This document shows positions 20,240-29,921 of a stretch of DNA of 64,000 nucleotides, in pieces. Position 1 is the stretch's first letter, and every line of letters starts with the position of its first letter. Where the stretch lies: the NCBI GenBank assembly GCA_030765055.1, contig CM060957.1:198222835-198286834 (forward strand), given 5' to 3'. A program made the position numbers and the translations under genes. The DNA is from Mantis religiosa (lineage: Eukaryota > Arthropoda > Insecta > Mantodea > Mantidae). A model generated the notes under the pieces. That model was given only the letters and a program-made list of their open reading frames with translations. It searched no databases and was not told the origin of the DNA.

Positions 20240-21700
20240 TTCAGTGATCAAGCCGGCAGTTGTTGTAATTTAGTCTGTGTACATCAGGGTAAACTGCTTT
20301 CGCAATGATAATTTAACACAACAAAGTAACCTACACTCAGTAAAGAAGAAGAAAATATAGATGTGGAAAATATCAATAGTGTGAGGTAATACGCATCAAT
20401 AAGTACGGCCATTCAAATTAGTAATGTTTTTGGCTGAGTAATCTGCCTCCAACTTGAGGTTAGAATAATTACTGATGTTAAATGTTTGGTGGGGTGATAA
20501 AATAGGCATGTTTTGATGTATGGCGGTGGTAGTTATAATAATTTATGTTGATTAGTTAAAGTTGTATTGTGTATGAAGTGAAAAATTGAACGAAACAAAC
20601 TGATTGTGTTAGCCTCATTGTCCTAAACGAGTTTCATAAATCTTGTGAGAAGAAGTTTCTTCTGACATGCCCATGTTTCAGTGAATGTTGGAAGAATGAA
20701 ATCTCAGTATTTTAAATTAAATTTTGCTTTCCAATGTAGCGTAAAGCATTGTGACGTATTTAACTCTGTACGCATTGCCGTCTCTGGTAGAGTTGTGATG
20801 GTCAGGGCCACATGGATTACGTCCATGAAGGTCAGGTACAACAGCTACTCTCGTATTTAACTAGTTTTTAGTGGATTTGCGAAAGTTAACAAATTTAGAA
20901 TATCTTGTTTTCCCAGACGTGATATAACAGTACTTCGTAAAGATGTACTTTAACGGCGTAGCAATATGGCGGGCGTGACTTCATAGCTCGAGCGTTGCCA
21001 ACATACAAAGCACGCAATCGCGGAAAATACAAACACTACGTAAGTAAACTAGCGATACAGTAATAGCTATTAATAGGGATATTGAGGTGAGGAAACTGTG
21101 TCAGTGGATCATTGCTTACCCACTCTAGTCTCGACAGTTACGCAATTACAGTGATAGAAAATTGGTAGTGATTATCATCATTGTTGTTTTTGGGATTTGC
21201 AGTTTATTATTAGTTATTATTATAACTTAAAAGCTAAAAGGAATTGTAGCACAAAGGTTTCAGAATGGTAAATTTCTTTCCTAGTTAAACGTTTCCCTGT
21301 ATTCAGGAATTATGCTTACTATGCAGTATTTCTGTTACAGTATCACAAGTTTATAATAAGTAATAGAAAATGTGTTGGAAACTTTTCTTGGTATTCATAT
21401 ATTTCAGAGCAACAACTTGTTTCCGTGACGCTATTCCCTACCAACATAACTGTATGCCGTTAAAGTCAACCGTTACCCAATACTTTTATTTGATTTCCCT
21501 GCAATTCATGTTCTTATTTTGTCATTCTAAACCCTGCATGTCCAATTTTCTACATATAGCATGGTTTACCTACTTCTCAACTGCTAACGGCTTCCACATA
21601 CACAGTTACTCATGTAATATTAATATCTTGTAAATACATATTATTTTAACTTTGTTGGTAACAGTGTCTTATCTTATGTATAGTACGCACAAGATAAGTT
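20240..21700 (+). repeat. Inverted-repeat family, short copy (no transposase)
   Basis: The whole segment can be aligned by eye to the reverse complement of 34150-37990. Anchor strings include taacggcgtagcaatatggcgggcgtgact (20953; compare 37235), gccacatggattacgtcc (20811; compare 37385) and tttataataagtaatagaaaa (21351; compare 34500). This copy lacks the roughly 1.1-kb transposase and the PLE/LINE insertions of the long copy. It behaves like a deletion derivative of a DNA transposon, but I found no terminal inverted repeats. Confidence 0.6.
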
Positions 21701-22009
21701 GAGCACTGGATTTACGGTGTAGTGCGGGCAGAGGGGACGAAGTGAGAGCTAACGCTCTTTTGTTTCTCCAGTGTGGTCAACCTTGAAAGACACAATTCAG
21801 CAAAAGTGTTCAAGGTAAGTGAAGATATTACAAGTAACATTGCATTCTCTGAAAACATTCCTTAGTTTTGCTCACGCCAGCTCATTTGTATTCAGATCAC
21901 AGTTATACGGAGGTAGACAAATAATAATGTGTCCCTTTTCGAGAGCCATAACATCCACAAATTTCCATACAAAAATAAATCATTTTCAAGTAAATGCTGA
22001 TGTACATTA
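21701..22009. other. No feature recognised
   Basis: A short AT-rich stretch between the repeat copy and a LINE tail. An ORF at 21819-22010 has no recognisable motif. Confidence 0.4.
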
Positions 22010-22430
22010 GCACCACAATCGTAACAAGGGTAAACTGGCAGTTCCAGCGAGCCTTTATGAAGGAAGCTTTAACTACAAAGTGATAATGTTATATAATAAA
22101 CTTCCGACTTCATTTCAACAAGCTGTATCATTAAAACACTTTAAGAATAAGGTGAAGAAATTTTTTCATGCACACTGTTTTTATATAGTTAATGAATTTT
22201 TAGAATTATAACCATGTAAATGAGCACTGGGAGCATAGTACATTCACAAACCAGTAATATTTATATTATGACATTTCTTGTAGTAAATATGAAACCATAG
22301 AAGAAACTGCTTACTTTGTATATTGTATGTAATCAATTTGATTTTATATATAAACTGTATTTATACATTTTTATTTATACACTGTATTTATACGGTTAAT
22401 GAATTCTTATAACTATAACCATGACATTGA
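22010..22430 (+). mobile_element. LINE 3' end (ORF2 C-terminal tail and 3' UTR)
   Basis: 22020-22205 reads LAVPASLYEGSFNYKVIMLYN, KLPTSFQQAVSLKHFKNKVK, then FLEL and a stop, the YN.LP...SL..FK..L tail typical of LINE ORF2. An AT-rich 3' UTR follows. The string gttaatgaattNtta...taaccatg occurs twice, at about 22187 and 22398, suggesting a tandem duplication of the UTR end. The element abuts the hAT fragment. Confidence 0.5.
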
Positions 22431-22434
22431 TGAA

Positions 22435-23555
22435 GCTGTAAAAACACTAAAAAAATTACAGCCGGCCTTCAGGAAAGCTCACGTCTATATATTGTAAAAT
22501 ACAATGAGAATGTTAAGCTTAACAGACTTTTCATGCAATATCCCATTAAGGCTGCTTTATTTTTAAGTAGACAAGAACTGGCATTTCGTGAACATAATGA
22601 AAGCGAGGACTCTTTACATAAAGATAACTTTAAGGAACTTTTGGATTCTTATATAGACGTAAGCCCCATCGATTTTCAAAACCACTATTACAGCATAATA
22701 AACAGTTTTGCAGAGCATTCAAAAACAATACACAACACAAACTGAAATAACAAAGTGCATATTTGATTATATAAGAGGCTCTATTAATGATGAAATTAAA
22801 CAGAATTTTTCTCGGCTCAGGGAGAAGACACTACTGCCATATCACAAAAATCGCTATGCTCTTTAATTTTGCGATATGTCAATTCATGTGGAAATGTAGT
22901 CGAAAGATTTCTGGGCTTCTGTGATGTAAGTGAAGGTCGTACTTCAGACCTATTTTATCATGCACTTGATGATTCATTATCAGAGCTTCATTATAATCTA
23001 AACTTGTGAGACAGTGCTATGATGGAGCTGCTGTTATGGCTGGGCATTTAAATGGTCACCAAAAGAACGTGAAAGACATAGCACCCTAAGCAATCTTTCG
23101 TTCAGGGTTTTGCTCATAGACTTACACTAGTTCTGCAACAAAGCTGTAATAGAATGCAGAAATGCCACATTTTTTTAAAACGTGAGTGGGATACCAGGTT
23201 TCTTCCCCCATTCTAGCCAATGGTCTTATATTACTGGAACCGAGATTGGAAGGCATATACCTACAGGATCAGACACCAGGTGGTCCTTGGTTTCTGAGAC
23301 CTTAAAGGTAATAGTAGAAGAATGGGTCGGAATGATATGGGTATATGAACATATAATTAAAACTGATGATTCAACAAGTATTTGTCAGGCTGAGCAGTTC
23401 TTAAATGAGTTTAGTATCTTTGATTTTGTCTTCCTGTCTCTAGTTTTTAAAGACGTTTCTGATATGACTGATATTTTATTCAGTGTATTGCAGAAGACAT
23501 CATTAGATATAGGATTCTCTGTAAACAAAACTCACAATACAATAGATGTTTAAAA
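22435..23555 (+). pseudogene. hAT transposase (ZMYM1-like), N-terminal and central part
   Basis: Pieces in order: AALFLSRQELAFREHNESED (22551), FKELLDSYID, a gap, then VERFLGFCDVSEGRTSDLFY (22895), CYDGAAVMAGHLNGHQKNV (23015), the TRWSLVSETLK block (23265) and VFLSLVFKDVSDMTDILF (23425). These are conserved blocks of hAT transposases of the ZMYM1 type. There are three or more frameshifts and stops. The reading breaks off at about 23560, where a LINE begins, and its C-terminal dimerisation domain resumes at 28160. Confidence 0.8.
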
Positions 23556-23965
23556 CAGAAAGAAAAACAATAAATCTTTCAAACAATTTATTGAATCAAC
23601 TTTATTTAAAGAAAGAGCCCTATTTGAAATGTGAAATCTCCCCCTTAGACCAGTACAAACAAAACTTGAACTCCCTATTTTATGAAAAATGCATTACATA
23701 CTGACCAAAATCAATGAATGAATTTAAGCCATGCTAAATTTAAAATTTCCTTTTCATTGATTTTGAAAAAGCATACGATTCAGTATGCCGACATAAACTT
23801 CTTGAGTAACTTTCAGTTAGGCATTCAAGATAACATATTAAATTGGATCACTCAGTTTCTCTCTCAACGTTTCTGTGCTACAAAATACATTGACAATACA
23901 CCCAAATTCCGAGAAATAAAAATGGGCCTACCACAAAGTGCAGTACTGAGTACAACACTGTTCAA

Positions 23966-24217
23966 ATGAAATGTGTAGTGTTTAACGCCCGCTTTTAATA
24001 CATACGGCACCACAGGCGATGACACTGATGATACATGAGTCGAAGATGGAGCACAGGTGAAATGAGATGGCGGGGGAAACCAGAGATCCCGGAGAAAACC
24101 TGCCCCAGTGCCATGTTGTCCACCACAAATCTCACTTTTGCGGTCACCTGGGATCGAATCCGGGCCGTCTTGGTGAGAGCCAAGCGGTCTAAACCACTGA
24201 GCCACGGCACGGCCATG
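23966..24217 (-). mobile_element. SINE-1 copy a, tRNA-derived, inside LINE-2 RT
   Basis: Read on the minus strand it starts ggccgtgccgtggctcagtgg (A box), has a gattcgatccc B box, a conserved body, and ends at ttaaacactacacattt. It splits the LINE codons TTLF and NIYIND. Flanks acactgttcaa (23955-23965) and accttgttcaa (24218-24228) look like a slightly diverged 11-bp target duplication. Confidence 0.8.
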
Positions 24218-24436
24218 ACCTTGTTCAACATCTACATCAATGATCATCCTGCGGCTGTATCAAACACAGAAATAAAGACAGCTCTTTTTGCAGATGACAT
24301 GATCATGTGGACATCTTCCCCACAAATAGAGAAATCCAAAACTTCAATGGAAAAGGCTCTGATACTATTGGAAAAGTGGACTGACAACAAGTTGATGAAA
24401 ATAGATACTGATAAAACAACATTCCAAATATATCGA

Positions 24437-24636
24437 GATTCAACTGTATTGGAACACCACAGTGAAGCGAAAAATTATTAAATTTTAGATGAGTCGCATT
24501 TTTTACACATTTGCTTCACTTTCGTACCTATTTTGAGGACATGTTTCGCAAATCTTCGTTTGCGAAACATGTCCTCAAAATAGGTACGAAAGTGAAGCAG
24601 ATGTGTAAAAAATGCGACTCATCTAAAATTTAATAA
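24437..24636 (-). mobile_element. PLE-A hairpin: tail plus two 78-bp arms around a 6-nt loop
   Basis: 24475-24552 and 24559-24636 are reverse complements with one mismatch, separated by tcttcg. A 38-bp tail (gagattcaactgtattgg ... gcgaaaa) precedes the left arm only. Arms and tail match the 3' end of the PLE at 33900-34020. Flanking acattccaaatat (24420-24432) and acattcgaaatat (24636-24648) look like a 13-bp target duplication with one change. It is the shortest possible fold-back insertion: only the last 80 bp of the element, once in each orientation. Confidence 0.85.
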
Positions 24637-25396
24637 CATTCGAAATATTAAGCTTAAAAAATAAAATCCCTAAACTAAATCTGCAGTTCAAAAAAACAAA
24701 CCTCAAACAAACATATGAAACAAAATATTTAGGAACAATTTTTGATTCAAAATTATATTGGAGACATCATGTTGAAGCAATTGTAAACAAATCAACAAAA
24801 AAGTTTTCAACTTCGAAATGAATAGCTGGAGTCAATTGGGGCAGTAGTCGGGAGACACTGAACATCAGATACAAAACATTCATCAAGCCAATACTTCTCT
24901 ATAATGCAGAGGTAATAATTACAGCAAACAGTTCTAACATAAATCACCTAGAAGTATGCCAAAATCAGGCCCTGCAACTAATAACCGGTGCAGCAAAATC
25001 AACTCCAATCACAGCAATGCAAGCCTTAACTCGGAACTATCCAATACATCTAACTTTAGAGGAGCAGGCACTAATACAACATGAAAAAATGTTGCGGTTA
25101 AAAACAATAAAATGGGAGAAAAGACTACTACAACCAATCAAGTTGAAAACAAAAACAAGTTTCCTACACAAAGTTATGGAACTAAAAACAGATCTGAATC
25201 TTCCTAATTCTAAAGAAAACATTTTAATCAAAGAAAGCCCTCTGACTTTTTAACCAATTAATATTTAATTTGATTTAGAAGACATAGTTACAAAATCTGA
25301 AACTTCCAAATCTGTACTAAAAGCACTAGCATTAGAAACTGTGAACAACAGATACCCACAAAAGTGAATCGAGAATATATTGACACATTCCTTCAC

Positions 25397-26830
25397 TCAC
25401 ACTGTTTATTCACAGGACATGTTTCAAGAGCTCTTGCTCCTATCATCAGCTGATACTCGATTAGTGTAAGTTGTAGTGGTTTCCTCTTTCTCCGTATTGT
25501 CAATAGATGGCATGATGTACTTGTCAAAGTTGTCCGGTGGTGGAGTTTCAAAATTCATGATTCTATGACGATTTTTGTTGATGAAGATTTTTTCCCATAC
25601 GGAAAGGTCTATGGGGTGATTAACATATTTTATTAGAGATGTTTCTAAGTTGATGTCATGTCTAGTATTCAAAAAATGAAAAGCCACTGCTGATTTTTCT
25701 GTTTCACCATTTTTAATGTTTCTTAGATGTTCTTTAGTTCTGATGTTAATATTTCTTTTTGTTTTTCCTATATAAATTTTAGGGCAAGTTTCACATTTGA
25801 TCTCATAGATTCCTGGTTTTTCTTTGGTAGTGATTAAATTTTTGGGAGGGCCTTTTAACAAATTTCTGATATTAAACCTATTTTGAGGTGCAAGAGTTAT
25901 GTTGTGTTTTGAGAAGATTTTTTGGAATTTGTTATAGGCTGATGGGTGGAAGGTGAATTTTTTAAAAAGTTTTTTCTCTTTTTCTCCTGTAGGTTCTAGG
26001 GTGGTGGTTTCTTTTATTTTCTTAGCTTTGTTGAGTCTGTTAACAGTTTTGTCTACTAAATTTGGGTTGAAACCGTTGGATAAAGCTACTTTTTTTATGT
26101 TTGGGTATTCTTCTTGATAATCTTCTCTGTTTAGTGGAAAGTTGATCATCCAAAAGATTAAAGTGTTGAAAGTGGCATGTTGGTGTTGTTTTGGGTTGAA
26201 ACTGTTGTTCTTAATGTAATTATCTGTGTGTGTCGGTTTCCTGTAAATACCAAAAGTGAGTGTGTTGTTCATTTTTTTGATCTTGATGTCCAAAAAGGGG
26301 AGCACACCATCCTCTTCTGTTTCCAATGTAAATTTTATAGCTGGATTTTGTATATTCAAAAGTCTAAGACCATCTTGTATGAGTTTTTTAGGTACTATTG
26401 CAAAAATGTCGTCAACATTGTGATACCAGACTTTGAAATAATTTGGAAAAGTTTTTGTGATATGTGTTTCAAAAGCACTCATAAATAAATCTGCCAAGAA
26501 GGGAGACAATGGGTTGCCCATAGCTAGGCCTGCTTTTTGTTTATAGATCTGTCCATTAAAGCTGAAAAAATTTTGATTGATACAAATTTCTGTAAGTTGT
26601 GAAAGTTCTTCTATTTCTTCAGATGTTATTTGTATTGATTCCAGTCATTTTTTGAGAAGTGGAATAAGCTCATTGGTAGGTATACTTGGATATAAAGAAA
26701 TGACGTCAAAGGAAACTAAAGCATCTGTAGAGTTGATCTTTGTGTCCTTCAGGAGATTTAACCATTCAAACAAGTTTTTGATACTTAAATTTTCAAATTT
26801 TGTCAAATTTTTTCATGTCAAAAACCTAAC
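25397..26830 (-). pseudogene. PLE-B: Penelope-like RT (C-terminal half) and GIY-YIG endonuclease
   Basis: A minus-strand frame of 365 codons (26521-25424) starts within the RT: MGNPLSPFLADLFMSAFETH, then NVDDIFAIV at about residue 36, where canonical YVDD has lost its Tyr but keeps both Asp. C-terminally GIYEIKCETCPKIYIGKTKR is the GIY-YIG nuclease signature. Upstream, DALVSFDVISLYPSIP (about 26710) belongs to the same RT, with one stop before the Met. The 3' end carries a hammerhead-like motif. It is inserted in LINE-2 with similar flanks (attccttcac at 25387, aatccttcac at 27433). Confidence 0.85.
25411..25452 (-). ncRNA. Hammerhead-ribozyme-like motif at the PLE-B 3' end
   Basis: The minus strand reads CAG-CTGATGA-t-AGGAGC-aaga-GCTCTT-GAAAC-AT-GTC-CTG. 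CTGATGA and GAAA are the conserved core. AGGAGC/GCTCTT form stem II (one G-U pair), AC/GT is a 2-bp stem III with loop AT and cleavage after GTC, and CAG/CTG start stem I. Minimal type-I hammerheads with such tiny stem III are known from Penelope-like elements. One unpaired T between the core and stem II is unusual. The motif overlaps the last codons of the GIY-YIG ORF. Confidence 0.65.
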
Positions 26831-27432
26831 AATGTAATGAATCTATCCACACACAACTTCACGGAGAAAGAAATAGATTTTCTAAACAAAGGCCTAAAAA
26901 CATGTGTAGATTATACAAAAAACTTTGAAAACTATATCGCAGACATTGAAATAGCGATATATAATTTGCACGATAATAAAAAATCTACAATCAGAACACA
27001 GTGCATAGAAACTCTAGATCATATTCAAAATGCAAATTCAAAAAGTTATTCATATAAAAAATTAATCAAAAATTTAAATGAAAAACCGGTAATCTACACA
27101 AAAGCAGACAAGGGTAACAAAATAGTAATACTGGACGAAGAAGACTATCGCAAAAAATGGACAACCTTTTAAATGGAAAAGAATTTGTTAAACTAGAAAA
27201 CAATCTATTAAAGAAAGCATGCAAATCTGTGGAATTAGCAATTAAAAACAGTAAAATCATGACTAAAAGAGATAAATTGAACAATAAAATAGACAATCCA
27301 AAAACACCATACATATATGGTTTACCCAAAATACATAAACCTGAAATTACCCTCAGACCAATAATTAATAACATTGATGCCCCACTTAACAACTATCAAA
27401 ATGGCTAGTTCAAATCTTCAGATCCTTCACAA
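26831..27432 (+). pseudogene. PLE-B, inverted N-terminal part
   Basis: Two plus-strand frames read MNLSTHNFTEKEIDFLNKGLK (26837), YTKADKGNKIVILDEEDY (27096), and after a frameshift PYIYGLPKIHKP (27310) and RPIINNIDAP. This is the N-terminal half of a Penelope-like protein, in opposite orientation to the body at 25397-26830 and joined to it head to head. Together the two parts cover nearly one full element. The arrangement is a 5' inversion, common in target-primed insertions. Confidence 0.8.
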
Positions 27433-28150
27433 AATCCTTCACCAGCAGGATACTATAAAACAAATTTTTATGCAGAAGTAACGGCTATTCATATTTCACT
27501 TCAACACCTTCTATACAGGATAGACAAATTCAAAAATGGTGTCATACTTTCTGATTCTGAAACAGCATTATGTGCAATAAGTTCATATAAAATAAGTTCA
27601 ATCCAAATTAAAGAAAATGATCCAACAACTTCAAAAACTACAGAAAAGTATTATATTACAGTGGATACCTGCACATTGTGGAACTGCTGGAAATGAATCA
27701 GGTGATTTTCTTGCAAAAAAAGGTGAAAATTTAGTTCAGAACAAAAGTAAAAACAGTACAGTTGAATCTCGATATAAAAACTTACCCTTTACACCCATAA
27801 ATAGATTAATCAAAAGGAAATATAAAAACAAACAAAACCAATCAATATCTAACAAAGCCAAAGATAAAAACTGGAACATTTTAATTAAAAATCAAGAAAT
27901 TATCCCAGAAATCCCACATAAAGCTCCAGTAGCAAATTATGGATTACTTACGGAACATAATTTGGTGAAACACTTAAACAGATTAGGAATTTATACAAAT
28001 CTAAATTGTCCTCTGTGCAAGGAAGAAGAGGAAATGACTGAAGATCTTTTAACCTGTGAAGCCCTACCTGCCGGACCCACTACACAGAAATATTGGAGAG
28101 CAAGAGAGCTATTGGCTTCATTGCCAAAGCCTAGCATTTGAAAACAACAA
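27433..28150 (+). pseudogene. LINE-2 RNase H and C-terminus
   Basis: The frame resumes after PLE-B with YYKTNFYAEVTAIHISLQ, an SDSETALCAI block, then after a frameshift ILQWIPAHCGTAGNESGDFL (27655) and a CX2C...C knuckle (CPLCKEEEEMTEDLLTCEAL, 28008). It ends with a stop at 28138 and a short aacaacaacaa tail. These blocks are RNase H and the C-terminal domain of the LINE whose RT is at 23700-25380. Confidence 0.8.
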
Positions 28151-28159
28151 CAATTTAAA

Positions 28160-28545
28160 ATTTCTAAAGTTTGCTGACAGTTCAAAATTTCAACAATGCT
28201 CCAAAATATTCCCTTTCAAAGCTTCAATAATATAAAGCTCTGATACCCAAAACAGGTTTTGGAAAGACTAAGGAGGGAACTAAAATTAATTTACCAAGAT
28301 AAGTTGTAAATCTTCAAGCATCATTGAAGTCTTTAATAGATAATATGGAAGACTCATTTAGTGATGCATACAAACTGTTTAGCCTTGTTCTTAGAATACC
28401 GTCTACTAGTTGTTCTGCAGAACGAAGTCTTTCATGCATAAGGAGAATAAAAAATTACATCATAAACAGCTTGGGCAATAGCAGATTAACATGGTTGGCT
28501 ACTATTTCTATTCACAAGGACATACTGGCCCTTCTATGAAGACAT
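28160..28545 (+). pseudogene. hAT transposase C-terminal dimerisation domain (hATC)
   Basis: 28324-28539 reads FSLVLRIPSTSCSAERSLSC followed by IRRIKNYI and RLTWLATISIHKDIL, the hATC signature (TSCSAERSFS...L..IK.YLR.S....RL..LALLSI). Upstream DSSKFQQCSKIFPFK gives the preceding block in another frame. It continues the hAT fragment at 22435-23555. The LINE and its own insertions lie between, so the hAT element is the oldest layer. Confidence 0.85.
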
Positions 28546-28937
28546 TATAGTTGCTTTCATGAGGACGAAAAACAGATAAATTGACTTGATATATAAGCAG
28601 TAAGGTGAGTCTTATTTTAATTATCTAGTAAGTGAAGCAGTGAGCAGTAGCACCTTTCTTTTGTTTTTTATTGCGGTATTGTAAATTTTGTTTTCTGTTT
28701 TCCCTTCCCACTCGAAGGTTATCAGCCGCGTAATATCGTCTCTATTACGATTTCATACACAATCATTAGCCTACTTTAAATTTGTCGCATTGATCATATG
28801 ACAGTAATAAAGATTTTGCAAATTTAGCTTAGCCGATTTTCCAAGTCACCTAATCAGTTCTTCCAGAGCTGCGCCTAGCTAGCCAGCTGCATGGTTTGAA
28901 GTTTAATGCTAAATTTGTGCAATGATTCTAGAGAAAA
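28546..28937. other. No feature recognised
   Basis: AT-rich sequence after the hATC stop codon. It may include the hAT 3' UTR, but no terminal inverted repeat was identified. Confidence 0.4.
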
Positions 28938-29189
28938 TGAAATGAAATGTGTAGTGTTTAACGCCCGCTTTTACTACATACGGCACTGCAGGCGATGACA
29001 CTGATGATACATGAGATGCAGATGGAGCACCGGTGGAATGAGATGTCGGGGGAAACCGGAGACCCCGGAGAAAACCTGCGCCAGCGCGGTGTTGTCCACC
29101 ACAAATCTCACTTTGCGGTCGCCTGGGATCGAACCCGGGCTGCCTTGGTGAGACACAAGTGGTCTAACCACTGTGCCACGGCACGGCCC
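28938..29189 (-). mobile_element. SINE-1 copy b
   Basis: It is nearly identical to copy a at 23966-24217 over about 250 bp, in the same orientation, and includes the A box (tggcacagtgg on the minus strand), the B box (ggttcgatccc) and the ttaaacactacacatttca end. Clear target duplications were not found. Confidence 0.8.
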
Positions 29190-29856
29190 CTCTATAGAGA
29201 AGGTGCAATTATCCACAGTACTGAAACATTCAAACATCTACATATCCAATAAAAAACATCCTTCAGTCAGATCAATAACATGTCATAAAGCTATGCAACG
29301 TAATTCAAACAGGCAACAATTTTGGGTTGGAAATTGCACCTAGACTTAGCATCTACAACAATGCCAGGTGCTGCAGTTGTAACAATATGTCTGATAAAAA
29401 CATTCAACAAAATGAACTTTTTTACATTCAAATCAGCAATGGCTGTGTTGTTGTCATTTCTTTGAGCATTATGTCATGAGATATTATATAACTTTACTGC
29501 AATGTCATAATGAGAAACCTGGTCAAGTATATTAACTGTGTGAGGTTCACAGTGTAGGATGAACTGGCAAATAAAAAGAAAAAGAAGAAAGAATTTCTGC
29601 TCTGTATAATTATAATTGGCAATATATTGAGAGTTTAAGAATGTCACATTTAGCATCAGCTGTCTCTGTCACAGCCTTGTTATTCAATTACATAAAACCA
29701 CAGATGAACTTGTCTCAACTCTCTCCATGTAAACAAGAACCATTGTAATGTATATGTTTGGGGATGGACCTCTCTATGTATAATACGCTAAACACAAAAC
29801 TTAGGATTGAGGCTCTCACAAACTTATAGTAATTTAAGTCCAATCCAGGAATAAAT
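29190..29856. other. No feature recognised
   Basis: AT-rich DNA between SINE-1 copy b and the inverted PLE dimer. All ORFs are short and without motifs. Confidence 0.45.
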
Positions 29857-29921
29857 ACACAAATTTCATTATTAAATTTTAGATGAGTCGCATTTTTTAC
29901 ACATCTGCTTCACTTTCGTAC

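Larger units (their letters stand above)
23700..25380 (+). pseudogene. LINE-2 reverse transcriptase, inserted in the hAT element
   Basis: The RT reads FDFEKAYDSVCRHKLLE (23757), ILNWITQFLSQRF, KMGLPQSAVLSTTLF (23925), then after a SINE NIYINDHPAAV, TALFADDMIMW (24270) and KTTFQ (24415). After a PLE hairpin it continues with TKYLGTIFDSKLYWRHHVE (24727) and PILLYNAEVII. The ADD box is intact but stops are present. The domain order and the RNase H part at 27440-28140 fit a jockey/I-type element. Confidence 0.8.

Noticed and set aside
21370..21633. Membrane protein ORF
   Set aside because: It lies in the repeat that also occurs inverted at 34.2-34.6 kb, where the frame is not conserved.
24475..24636. 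Transcription terminator or attachment-site hairpin
   Set aside because: The arms match the PLE-A 3' end and the unit has its own target duplication.
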